Positions 53,855 through 64,000 of a stretch of 64,000 nucleotides of DNA are shown one piece after another; position 1 is the stretch's first letter; each line of letters begins with the position of its first letter. Below the pieces are notes generated by a model, which was given only the letters and a program-made list of their open reading frames with translations, had not been told where the DNA came from and did no database searches. The stretch lies in the NCBI GenBank assembly GCA_003439945.1, contig QVRM01001983.1, positions 1 through 64,000 of the forward strand, given 5' to 3'. Made by a program: the position numbers and the translations under genes. The DNA is from Dermanyssus gallinae. Lineage: Eukaryota; Arthropoda; Arachnida; Mesostigmata; Dermanyssidae.

Positions 53855-54039
53855 AATTCCTTAGTAATATCACTAGACAATGGAATGCCTTCATGCTTCT
53901 TCAGTGTACAAAGGACGTACTCATCAATTTCGCGGATCCCGGTTTCATTAAAGAGATCGCTACCTCCGGCGAAGCGAGCAATTCGTTCGCCGTTGATAAC
54001 GTACTGTTTTTCAAAATACAAAGGCCACGGCTTGCAAAA
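53855..54039 (-). CDS. CD36-family receptor gene 2, candidate middle-ectodomain exon
   Basis: Between an acceptor AGATCAG (ends at 54040) and a donor GTGAGG (53854-53849), the minus strand is open for 61 codons: KPWPLYFEKQYVINGERIAR, GGSDLFNE, then TLKKHEGIPLSSDI. This resembles the family segment W-x-C-N-x-I-x-G-T...F...D...GIP, in the right order between the 60.1-kb and CFC exons. Similarity is loose. The plus strand is also open here (53842-54282), without recognisable motifs. Confidence 0.4.
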
Positions 54040-54299
54040 CTGATCTATATGCATAAACTTTATACTCCTCGGCGGTTCTTCAAAAGCCGGATAAAGCTCA
54101 CCATCTGCAAAAGAGATACCGCCAAGTACTTATTACATCCTTGGAAATTCTTTAAATCGGAGTACGGAAAACAGTACGTACGCGCTAATATAAGCATTTT
54201 ACTAGAATGTACAGCACTCCATGATATATTAGATAATAACTTAGGAACTTACTTTAGCCTCAGCAACGCAGCTTATGGCTAGAGTATGTTAACAACTGT

Positions 54300-55400
54300 G
54301 TATAGATTGAAAAACCCATTGCCGCTCGGATGCGCACGTCGACCTGCATTGAAGACGCTCCACAGTTTCTAATCGGTGAAGGAAAACTCATCTATAGGAA
54401 ATACTAAAGCTGGTCAAAACATGTAACTGGAATCGTCCTGGCAGCCAGAGCGCTCTAGAAGAGTTGCAATGGTCTACTTTGCAGAGAGCTCACTGTGGTT
54501 GCAAAATCCGGTTTCTGTCGGAGAAGGGCTGCTGCTGAAGGGTCGCTCAGAATCTGCTTAGGATTCTCCCGTAGTAATAGGAAGCCTGCGAACGCCAGAG
54601 CTGTCGTTTGCTAGCGTCTGTCTTCGAGTGCTCGGAGATGTACGCGACACCAGCAAAGGGCTGATCTATTTCTGCATACCGCCCGCGACAGACGAGTCCT
54701 TCGCGTGACTCCTTCGGGTCTCCCGCGCGCACCGCACTATAAGCACAGAGGCGGTGTTTGTTCTGCCTCACCAGCTCGCCTGCGATCTCGTGGCACAAAA
54801 AGGAAGCAAGCGTAGGACGGATTTTACGCAAGCTTAAGAGACAGCGCTTGACGCGTGGGCTCACGAGTAAGCCATGCCCGCTCAGGAAAGACGCGGCTGG
54901 GAAAGACTCGCCGCGCTTGCCACGGAGGCACGCAAGGGTAGATAAAATAAGCTTGCCCTTCAAGAGGCTAGCACAATCCAGAACTCCGTAGAGCGGCTCG
55001 ACGCAATGATTTGGTCTGCGAGCTGTGACCAGGACGAGATTTATAAGAGCTGGTTGAGCACAAGGGTCCTTCCCCACAATCCAAAAGTAGTGCCACACAT
55101 TTCTAAACTCTGGGGTGAGGAGGATTAAGGTTTTTAATGGGTGAAAGTTCCACACCAGGCGGTGCTGGTTGCCAGCACCAATAGTTGGTGCATTAGCGTT
55201 TTTAAACCTCCCATAAAAAAAACAAAGGTTACGAGGAGCTACCAGAGCCGCAAATGTTGGCAAAATACAACCCGCTGTTAAGCTGCGCAAGCTAATAAGA
55301 GTAAGCGCAGTTGTGGGCAAAATCGTTGAAAGTTTGCGACGACAGCTTCGCGGCGACACGCCCCATGATTAGGGGACTGCAGGCTGTGAGCCGTCCATGT
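54300..55400 (+). pseudogene. Unassigned region, possible very decayed RT
   Basis: The minus strand is open for 270 codons (54547-55359) without any motif I know. On the plus strand at about 55225-55370 [20 protein letters not shown] resembles the RT segment (x-x-x-x-GK-x-x-E-x-x-x-x-R-L) of R1-type elements. I favour an old plus-strand RT with an accidental antisense frame, but this is weak. Confidence 0.3.
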
Positions 55401-55472
55401 ATCAAGACTGACTTTTAAGAGCCGGGGGAAATTGCAGAATGCAAACGAGCCACGCCAAATGCGTCTTTTGGT

Positions 55473-55834
<362 letters not shown>

Positions 55835-57064
55835 ACAGGTAGTTCTACAAGTTCTTACAATGAGCTTTTCAGAATTCAATTTTTTTTCGCGCTTTCACCG
55901 CTATTAGAAACGGCAACTTTTCGAATGCTAGCAGTCAAAATATTATGGTGATTGGCCGCTGCGATTTCGTTTGATCGCTTTTCCCGTGCAACGTATCGGC
56001 GTGATTTTGAAAAATTGAGAAAAAAGAGTTTCGAGTGGTTATCAAGCGTCTTTATTTCAAAAGTTGGAATGCGACCCAAGTGAAAACTGAGTTAGACGAG
56101 GTGTACGGTGACTCTGCGCCATATTTTGCCACTGTTTCCAACTGGATTAATGAGTTAAAAAGAGGTCGCAGGAGCACCGAGGATGAACTACGTTCAGGAC
56201 GCCCAAAAACGGCAACTGATGAAGAAAACGTGGAAAAAGTGCGGAAAATCGTTGCCGCAGATAAGCGAGTGAACATTAAGGAGATATCGGAGGCCTTGGG
56301 GATCAGTTTGTGTAGTGTGCATTTCATCCTGCACGAGAACTTGAAGATGAAAAAACTCAGAGCAAAATGGGTGCCGCATTTGCTCAACCAAGGCCAAAAA
56401 GACGCGCGTGTTTCCGCTTCACAGCGAATTTTGGCCAAGATGTCGAAAAATCCGTCGGATTTTTGGCGCAGATTCGTGACCGTCGATGAAAGCTGGGTCC
56501 ATCACTACACTCCCGGACAACGGCATCGGCCGGAAAGATGATGGCTACGGTTTTTTGGGACCAACGTGGAATAATTCTGGTCGACTACCTTGAGAGCGGT
56601 AAAACGATCACGGGAGAATATTATGCAAGACTGTTGGACTGCCTGAAGCAAGAACTCATCGTGAAACGGCCCGCTTTGCAGAAGAAGGTTGTCCTGTTTC
56701 ACCAGGACAATGCTCCCGCACACAAGTCGCGGCAAGCAACGGCAAAACTGGCCCAACTGAGGTTCGAACTTATTGAACAACCTTCCTATTCTCCAGACCT
56801 GGCCCCCTCTGATTATTTCCTCTTCAGACTTTTGAAGAATCGTCTCGGTGGAAAGCGTTTTTCCAGCAATGAAGAGGTTACAACTGCTGTCAATGCCTAT
56901 TTTCAGTCTAAAGACGCAGAATTTTACTCAAGAGGTATAAATGCTCTGAAATCTCGGTGGGAAAAGTGTATTGAGCTTCTCGAGGAGTATATCAAATAAG
57001 AAAAAATTAAAAACAAGATTTGGAAAATTCTTGGTTTTCATTTTAAAAACTTGTGGAACTACCG
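55835..57064 (+). mobile_element. Mariner element 1, complete ends, broken transposase
   Basis: Left end ACAGGTAGTTCTACAAGTTC at 55835 and right end ACTTGTGGAACTACCGT at 57048-57064 are imperfect inverted repeats. The transposase spans ~56010-56999: N-terminal WNATQVKTELDEVYGD and RSTEDELRSGRPKTA (helix-turn-helix half), TVDESWVHHY (first Asp), FHQDNAPAHKSR (second) and SPDLAPSDYFLF (third), with YSRGINALKSRWEKC at the end. This is the DD34D mariner pattern. About 65 bp after HHYTP are missing compared with its neighbour, shifting the frame. Confidence 0.88.
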
Positions 57065-57067
57065 TAT

Positions 57068-58290
57068 ATACGGTAGTTTAACAGGTTCTTAAAATGAGCA
57101 TTTAAGATTCGAATTTTGGCGAGCTTTCACCGCTATTGGAAACGCAACTTTTCGACTGCTAGCAGTCAAAATATTATTGTGATTGGCCGTTGGCCCGTGC
57201 AACGTATCGGCGTGATTTTGAAAAATTGAGAAAAAAAGGAGCTTCGAGTGGTTATCAAGCATTTTTATTTTAAAGGTTGGAATGCGACCCAAATGAAAAC
57301 TGAGTTAGACGAGGTGTACGGTGACTCTGCGCCATGTTTTGCTACTGTTTCGAACTGGATTAATAAGTTAAAAAGAGGTCGCAGGAGCACCGAGGATGAA
57401 CTACGTTCAGGACGATCAAAAACGGCAACTGATGAGGAAAACGTGGAAAAAGTGCGGAAAATCGTTGCCGCAGATAGACGAGTGAACATAGCGGAGGCCT
57501 TGGGGATCAGTTTGGGTAGTGTGCACGAGAACTTGAAGATGAAAAAGCTCAGAGCAGAATGGGTGCCGCATTTGCTCAACCAAGCCCCAAAAAGACGCGC
57601 GTGTTTCCGCTTCACAGCAAAATTTGGCCAAGATGTCGAAAAATCCGTCGGATTGTTGTCACAGATTCGTGACCGTCAATGAAAACTGGGTAGCGTCGAT
57701 GAAAACTACACTCCCGAGACCCAAGAAGCATTTCGCTAATGATGTGCATCTGGTGAAGGATCTCCGAAGAGGGTGCGGACAACGGCCTCGGCCGGAAAGA
57801 TGACTACGGTTTTTTGGGACCAACGTGGAATAATTCTGGTCGCCTACCTTGAGAGCGGTAAAACGATCACGGAAGAATATTATGCAAGACTGTTGGACTG
57901 CCCGAAGCAAGAACTTATCGTAAAACGGCCCGCTTTGCAGAAGAAGGTTGTCCTGTTTCATCAGGACAATGCTCCTGCACACAAGTCGCGGCAAGCATCG
58001 GCAAAACCCAACTGAGGTTCGAACTTATTGAACATACTTCCTATTCTCCAGACCTGGCCCTCTCTGATTATTTCCTCTTCGGACATTTGAAGAATAGTCT
58101 TGGTGGAAAGCGTTTTTCCAGTAATGAAGAGGTTAAGGCTGCTGTCGATGCCAATTTTTAGTCTAAAGACGCGAAATTCTACTCAAGAGGTATGAATGCT
58201 CTGAAATCTCGGTAAGAAAAGTGTATTGAGCTTTTCGGGGAGTATATCGAATAAGAAAAAATTACAAACAAGGTTTGGAAAATTCTTGAA
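57068..58290 (+). mobile_element. Mariner element 2, more decayed, directly abutting element 1
   Basis: The left end TACGGTAGTTTAACAGGTTC begins within the palindrome ACCGTATATACGGT shared with element 1. Same strand and same family: WNATQMKTELDEVYGD, RSTEDELRSGRSKTA, then frameshifts, TTVFWDQRGIILVAYLES and FHQDNAPAHKSRQ. Small deletions remove residues in the helix-turn-helix region, and stops occur in the last third. The right end is not clear after ~58280. Confidence 0.82.
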
Positions 58291-58678
58291 TGTATTATAC
58301 GAAAAAAAAAACGGAAATAAAAAGTGTGTTACAGAACCCTAGCAACTCGTTTTTTGGTGATATTTTAGACTTGATTTACTTGAATGGCTTGAAATTATAA
58401 GCGCATGATGTAAATGACAAACTACGCGTATGGCGTTATTTTCGTTGCAATCTCACAATCGGTTTATACAAAAAAACGTGAAAAAACAGTATTGCGAAAT
58501 ATTAGAAACACAAAACAAACGCAGCTCTTCTTTGTAAAAAATAGTCGATACTACAGCTGATATACGATCCCGGGGATCAAATGTCAGGAATATTGTCTAG
58601 CCAAAACAATCGTTCTATAGCTGCAAAATATTCTTCAGCTCAGCCGTTGTTCCAAACTAGCGACGCTATGCTTAAATC
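58291..58678. other. Nothing recognised
   Basis: AT-rich sequence between mariner 2 and the Tc1 fragment. Confidence 0.35.
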
Positions 58679-59053
58679 ATGTGTCATCGTTCAAAGGATC
58701 TCTCGGAAAACGAAATAACAAGAATTGAGGCATATGCTGAGCTAAGTCATACAGTATATACTAAAGCAACCAGATTAGGACGGCATAAGAGTACCATCAG
58801 CAGGTGTTTACACCCTGGAGTGAACCAAAGATGCATTTCTAACAGTGGGCGTAAGCCGGTCTTTACTATTCGAGATCGGCGTAGGAAACAGTTGGCTACT
58901 TATGAAACGTCTTCTTCCAGGATCAGGACCACTTTGGGAGTGCCAGTGCACCGATCCACAGTGTACCGAGTGTTAAACCGAGTGTTAAACTACGTAACGC
59001 AGCGCCATCACTTTGGTACGAAAATGGTGGGCATTCAATTTGCTAGTGCGTGA
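58679..59053 (+). pseudogene. Tc1-like transposase N-terminal fragment
   Basis: KDLSENEITRIEAYAELSH, GRHKSTISRCL and IRDRRRKQLATYETSSSRI correspond to the paired helix-turn-helix of Tc1/IS630 transposases; VHRSTVYRVL and TQRHHFGTK follow. A short duplication (CCGAGTGTTAAAC at ~58966 and 58978) adds residues. The catalytic domain is absent. Confidence 0.7.
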
Positions 59054-60068
59054 GAATGGTTTTTTAGACGTAAATTTTGGTCGTAATGAAATGGACGATC
59101 TTTCAAGGAAAAGCGTTAACGTAACATATCGACTTTTTATGACATTCCTTAATCTGGTTATTCGCTTTTCCTAACGCAAGCTAGTGAAGTGTTCTCCATG
59201 GCGCAGCATCTAAAAAAAACTACATAACGATATGAATGATCCTGTATATTATATATATACTCTAGTGCCCTAGTCGTCTGCTAGCATATCGGCAACAGAG
59301 CGGTCACCGTGATGCAAGGCATACAGTCAGCCGAGCCCGCTGGTGTGGTGCCTTCAGCTGCGCCTCGCGACCGGAGGAACCACACAAAAGTACGCCCCCC
59401 ACCGTTGCACATTTGTGTTTATGAAGGTACGTCTATGAAGCAATGCAAAAAGCAGTCTTGTAGACGGTAAATCTTGGCTGAAGGTCAGCCTAAAAAAGGT
59501 ATACAGTCAAGTTGTCCGTACTCTACAGTAAGTCGTTAACGGACACCATTATCATATATAGTGTTGTATAGTACAAGGAATTAAGATCTCATGTGTACTT
59601 ATGATGAGTGTGCGTACTCATGGCGGGAAAACAGCGCCATAAAATAAGAGAGCGGATAAAGATTTGCATGCGTACACTATGGCTATTGCTAGATGATTTT
59701 AATCAAAACAGTTTTAAGTGTGCTCCGTTGCTGTTTGTAAATCACTTACTTGTTCCCTCTAGTGTATTGCATCCAGCATTGTACCATCGGACTGTACTGA
59801 AAATTAAATGATTTTAACATGTTAATTATATTCACAAATAGCTATTTTCTAAACCATGCAAGATAAATGTGTGTGATACACTACCTTCCGATATCTTAAG
59901 CTGACTGATAAATCGGAACCAACATGATACCAACAGTAGTTAAATAATTAATATCTGATTAGTGCAACACACGCATTTTGCCAACAGCAATAAAAATACA
60001 ATTCGGTAAACACAATTACAACTATTTTTTAACATTTTGAAAAAAACGCAGCTTTTAAAATACTCAAC
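59054..60068. other. Intron-like sequence, nothing recognised
   Basis: AT-rich; lies between exons of CD36 gene 2. Confidence 0.35.
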
Positions 60069-60268
60069 TATTCCCTTTCGATTTTGTAAATTTGGTTGAC
60101 CCTTGCAGTATCGGTATACACCTGGTGAGTTCCCCACTCGACACTGTTCCGTCCCGCAAGGTATGCATACTCTCCGCGTTTCGGTAAACGAAATCGCCTA
60201 TATGCGATATCACCTAGGGCCAAGAATGCGTCGTGGAAACTGTACCCATTCCACAGAATGAAAACCGT
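60069..60268 (-). CDS. CD36-family receptor gene 2, upstream ectodomain exon
   Basis: Minus strand encodes TVFILWNGYSFHDAFLALG, then KRGEYAYLAGRNSVEW and VYTDTARVNQIYKIERE. This matches the family order T-V-x-x-L-L-(W)-G-Y-x-D-x-(F/L)-L, the G-x-N-x-x-x-x-G segment, and V-Y-T-x-x-x-x-x-x-x-x-x-I. It is the most N-terminal exon of gene 2 in the window. Edges are uncertain: a stop in frame just upstream (~60269) needs an acceptor I could not place, and the donor may be GTTGAG (60068-60063) or GTGTAT within the exon. Confidence 0.72.
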
Positions 60269-60353
60269 TCACAGATTATTATAATGATAATAGCTTATTA
60301 TTATCATATCATTATCATATAATTTTCCTATTATTTTCATATCATTTTCCAAA

Positions 60354-60357
<4 letters not shown>

Positions 60358-60386
<29 letters not shown>
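60358..60386. repeat. (ATT)n microsatellite
   Basis: Nine to ten TTA/ATT units. Confidence 0.95.
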
Positions 60387-60439
60387 TAACTAACAAAGAG
60401 GTTGATCATTTTTCATATAATTTTTCATCAAAGAGATCT

Positions 60440-62466
60440 ACGCCGTGTCACCAGGCTGCAAAATTTCTGGTAATACCCAGTCATTTGCGGTCTGGGTAAA
60501 AGGCTTACAGAGTGATAATATCAAGCCTAGGAGGGTGCCCCGTATCGGCTGCTTGCCCGGCCGTCACCTCGTTTACCGCCAGGATTGAGGGGGTCAGCCC
60601 AGTTTCCACCGAAGGCGAAATTGCCGGCGAACTGGCGGAATACGGTTTACGAGTTACCCAAGCGCGTCGGTTATATCGTTTGTCCGCAGGCGGGAGGGTG
60701 CCGCTGACGAAGGTAATTTCTCGCCGGCCCCCTTTGTCCGTTTTTCTCGGCCACAATTCTCATCCGGTTATCCTGAAGTCGAGTCAAGGATCTGCTTTAA
60801 ATGCTTGAAACCTGGACACCTCGCTGAAAGTGTCTGGGAAAAAGCATTGCAAGAACTGTGAAAACCCGAATCATACCGCCGAGTCCTGTCGTAATGTTCC
60901 AAAGTGCGTAAATTGCTAGAGACCTCACCGAGCGGGGTCGGCTCTCTGCCCGCGGCTGGCTGGAAAAGCACAATATGTTTGAGGGTCGCATGCTCCAGCA
61001 GGTCAGCGCAGATTACCTTGAGGCGGTCAACGGCGAAGCTGTGCGTTATCCTCCGGCTTCCGCCCAAGAGGGTCCGTCGTCCGCAGTACAGGGCCCCACC
61101 TACGCAACCGTGGTTAGGGGGATTTCGCCAGCAGCTCGGGTTGATCCGCAGGTCGTTCTACCTAAGCGGAAACCTATACCGAAGCATCAAATGAAGAAGC
61201 GCTGTACGGGCAGTCTGACCCCAACAGGGCCCCCTGCCCAACTTGCGGGTTTTTGTTCACACGAAGAGGTCTGCGTTGACACATAACGACCAAACCCGGA
61301 GTTATTGCCTACAAAATTGACGATGAGTCACAGCCCTCAAGTTCTCGATTTACCGCGGATGGATTAATCTGCGTCATTTAAGACGTTTCGCCGCTGATGG
61401 TTGGTCCGCATTTTGCCAAAGTCAGTACGTCCCCGGCAGCGGACTGTTGATATCGTCCGGCTAGCCATTACCAAGCTTTCGGAAGGCGACGTCTCTCCGG
61501 CGGGTCTGAATCTCAGCAGACACGCTGGCGCAGAAACATAGCGACACGGCTTTGCTCTTCAATAAGCACCCGCCCGCGCCGTCACCTCTGTCCTGGCCTA
61601 GCCCTCCTCAAGTGCCCTTGCCATCAACCACATCAGCCGACAATGTTCGGTCTGCCATAAAAAGGTTTTCGCAAAGCTCAGCCGCGGGCCTTGATTTAAT
61701 CAGACCACGGCTTATACAAGACCTGTTGTCCCCCGCTTTAGGAGCTGTAGCCGACCGGCTTGCGGCCGCCCTGGCCAAAGTCGTTGATCTTCTTCGATGG
61801 GGCTCGCCGCTCTCCGAATGGCGACCGTTCATCTTTAAGACCCAACTTTTCGCCCTCAAGGAGAAAGATGGCAGCGTAAGGCTTATCGCATGCTCATCTG
61901 CAATCCGGAGGCTAGCGGCAAAGATCGGCATCTTTGAGAACAAAGCAGACATCTCATGTGATTTTGGTGGCCATCAGCTTGGGTTTGCGACACCGGGAGG
62001 ATTCGAGGCCGCAGTGCATTCGTTTCTGTCCTTTTTTGGGTCACGCTTTGAAGTTACCCCTGTGGTCAAGGTTGGCTTCAGGAACGCCTTTAATAAAATT
62101 CGAATGGACCATTTATTTGTTTAGTGCGGTGAAAGCTTGGGCTCCGAGTATGTTCCACTAGGTGAAACTAGCTTATAAGAAACCATCCTGCCTTCTGCCT
62201 TCTCATGATATCATAATGTCGCAAACTAGGGTACAGCAGGGTGACCCGCTGGGTTCGCCTCTGTTCGGCCTGGCTGTCAAAGAGTTAGTTGACTCGTCTC
62301 AAGTGCTCGCTAAACGTAGGGTACTTGGACGACGGTGTACTGGGTGGCGCCCCCGATGCAGTTCTGAGGGACATCCACAGAATCATAGAGTTCGCTGAAC
62401 GGATTCGCTGAACCAGCACCAGTCGCTGGATGTGCAACGGGGCAATGCGGCCTTGGTTCGGGGCAC
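60440..62466 (+). pseudogene. Decayed YLDDG-type non-LTR retrotransposon (element E)
   Basis: ORF1 remains: CKISGNTQSFAVWVKG, CPAVTSFTARIEGV and a fragmented knuckle region to ~61190. ORF2 begins near 61200 with CPTCGFLFTRRGLR (C2H2 finger; a TGA interrupts before its histidines). RT pieces: SSAAGLDLIRPRLIQ, FALKEKDGSVRLIAC, HQLGFATPGGFEAAVH, VKVGFRNAFNKIRMDHL, TRVQQGDPLGSPLFG and YLDDGVLGGAPDA (about 62327). The middle and endonuclease are deleted, and only QRGNAALVRGTL at ~62435 remains of the C-terminus. It is followed by (ATT)n. Confidence 0.75.
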
Positions 62467-62471
62467 TCTCC

Positions 62472-62503
62472 ATTATTATTATTATTATTATTATTATTAC
62501 AAT
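62472..62503. repeat. (ATT)n microsatellite
   Basis: Ten ATT/TTA units directly after the last residues of element E. Confidence 0.9.
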
Positions 62504-62639
62504 TTTCTATTTTACTATAACTATTTTACTATTACTATTTTACTATTAAAATCTATTAAAATCGAGTGCGCACATGGCACACTCCGGGTTCCAGCCACAC
62601 CGCCTAAGGCTTGATTGCAGCAACTAGTGCAAACCCCAT

Positions 62640-64000
62640 CCCAACCAATGAATCAGTATAGCGCACAACCGTTTAAATTGATACAGATTAATTGCAACCG
62701 CAGTCGGCCTGCTCATATGCTAGTGGAATAGATAACGAGCAGACGGGAGACGACGCTCACCTTAATTAGCGAGCCAAACAAAAAACTAGTGCAAGATAGA
62801 AGCGAATGGGTTGCGGACGTTCGCGCAGATACCTGCTTGGTCCGAAATTGCATCATAGAAGAATTGGGTCATGGGACAGGTTGTGGCTATTCATGGATAA
62901 ATGTGGCAGGCATAGGTAGGATATACTCTTGCTACATAAGCCCAAATATTGAACTAGAGGCCTTTGAGGATTTTCTAGACAAGCTAACAATATCAATTGG
63001 CGAAGCTCGTACACCGGATAGGGTGCTTCTAGCAGGAGACTTCAATGCAGCGTCAGAGGTGTGGGGCTCCTCCCGTGCAGATAGAAGAGGTTTACTGCTG
63101 ATGGACTGGATGGCGTCCAAAAACATGGTTGTCTTAAATGATGGAGTTGATCCGACGTTTCATAGAGCAGGACAGGAGTCAAGCGTAGACTTGATTATTA
63201 TTTTTTTTTTTAGATTTTCATGTCATGGCTAAGTTTACTCCACCTCGGCATTTACCTTGTCTAAATTAGAAACCATGCAAACCAATTTAAGAGTGGCCGG
63301 TCTGGGTCTCGAACCCAGTCCTCCCGAATGCAAGGCAAAGGCTTTGCCACTAAGCCACCTTGCTCGGTTCTGCAGTGAGATGATGGCTGTATTGGTCACC
63401 GATTGGAGAGTACTTACTGAGGAGGAGAATCTGAGTGATCATCACTGCATCGAGTATACAATTACAAGGAACACCAGACAAATACCTCCCGTGCCTCGGC
63501 AGCAGTTCGCTATCAAGAATAGTGGGGTGATTAAAGACGCAATACGAAATATCTTCGAGATAGACGGGCTCCCAAGGGATGCAATAGAGTTAGAGAGGGC
63601 TTCACGACGACCCGTGGGGAAAGCCGTACAAGATGGTTAGAGGCAAGCTGCAAATCAGAGCTCCACAAACTATTCTGAAAGATCCAGAGAGGACGAGTCT
63701 ACTGACGAGATTGTTTCCCCAGCACGCAGACTTTCCTAGAGGAGTTTACGAGAATAACCACTTAGAGGAAGGATCAGAAATGTATGCATCTGAGGTTTCT
63801 GTTGTAGAAGTACTACAAGCAGCTAAGAGAATCAAACAAAGTAAAGCGCCAGGGCCTGACGGCATTCCTCCAATGGCTGTGAAAGCTCTGTTTGAGGAGC
63901 TCCCTGAGGTTGTAGCAAAGATGACGACTAAGAAGGGAAAATTCCGAAAGCATGGAAAGCAGCGGAGGTAGTCCTTGTGCCTAAAGGAAATGGCGGTTAT
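62640..64000 (+). pseudogene. R1-like non-LTR ORF2, endonuclease and start of RT, runs off the window
   Basis: The frame near 62670 reads LIQINCNRSRPAHMLVE, then LISEPNKKLV, GYSWINVAGIGRIYSCYISP, VLLAGDFNAASEVWGS and, after an interruption by a SINE, VTDWRVLTEEENLSDHHCIEY: an apurinic-type endonuclease of the R1 group. A deletion joins it to DPWGKPYKMVRGKL and the RT start SKAPGPDGIPPMAVKALF. The remainder is beyond 64000. It is a separate subfamily from copies 1 and 2 and closer to the 17-19.8 kb relic. Confidence 0.82.
63195..63390 (-). mobile_element. tRNA-derived SINE inserted in the endonuclease domain
   Basis: On the minus strand the insert begins with a tRNA-like head: GGTGGCTTAGTGGC (A-box type, ~63365-63352) and GGTTCGAGACC (B box, ~63315-63305). 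It then has a ~90-bp body and an A-rich tail (T run at 63199-63210 on plus). It separates SSVDLI from MMAVLVTDWRV of the host ORF. The anticodon stem does not fold well, so it is not a functional tRNA. Its target-site duplication is not clear. Confidence 0.7.

Noticed and set aside
53842..54282. 146-codon plus-strand open frame
   Set aside because: No motif recognised; the minus strand at the same place fits a CD36 exon in order and phase better.
54547..55359. 270-codon minus-strand open frame
   Set aside because: No recognisable domain, and RT-like residues are faintly visible on the opposite strand; probably an antisense frame in GC-rich decayed element DNA. Not called as a gene.

Overview
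The window is eukaryotic. Its host genes are split by GT-AG introns, it has long (AT)n, (ATT)n and (CAA)n microsatellites, and it carries mariner/Tc1 and several non-LTR retrotransposon families. R1-clade elements plus CD36-family receptors point to an invertebrate animal, most likely an arthropod. This is inference from the families present; no species is identifiable.

Host genes. Two CD36/scavenger-receptor-B genes lie head to tail on the minus strand. Gene 2 is seen from its middle to its C-terminus, with exons at about 60.1, 54.0, 53.7, 51.2, 40.6 and 39.5 kb. Gene 1 is seen from its N-terminus, with exons at about 10.7, 10.2 and 1.5 kb, and runs off the left edge. On the plus strand, a small single-pass membrane protein of unknown function has exons at 12.23, 12.63 and 16.49 kb, head to head with gene 1. 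Nearly everything else is mobile DNA inside or between these genes.

Mobile DNA, left to right: a 3' RT remnant (0-0.8 kb); a mariner relic (1.75-2.42 kb) split by a full-length 6.1-kb R1-like element with a 14-bp target-site duplication (2.4-8.55 kb); an RT element with a YLDDG active site inside an intron of the membrane-protein gene (13.2-16.2 kb); a decayed R1-like element (17.1-19.8 kb); a nearly intact member of the [YF]LDDG family on the minus strand (21.2-26.1 kb); RT and 3'UTR fragments (30-32.9 kb); a second R1-like copy inside another mariner (32.9-38.7 kb); RT fragments (41-42.9 kb); a 2.9-kb head-to-tail tandem duplication carrying a YLDDG element with a tRNA-like leader (42.5-50 kb); mixed fragments (51.3-55.4 kb); two abutting mariners (55.8-58.3 kb); a Tc1 fragment (58.7 kb); another decayed YLDDG element (60.4-62.5 kb); and an R1-like element interrupted by a tRNA-derived SINE (62.6-64 kb).

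The most notable system is the [YF]LDDG retrotransposon family, seen as at least six copies or fragments. Its ORF1 is gag-like with three CCHC knuckles. Its ORF2 overlaps the ORF1 stop codon (TAATG or ATGA), usually begins with a C2H2 finger, has an RT whose catalytic box reads [YF]LDDG instead of the usual [FY]ADD, and ends in a CCHC plus a PD...D block like the restriction-like endonuclease of R2 elements. I see no apurinic-type endonuclease in it.
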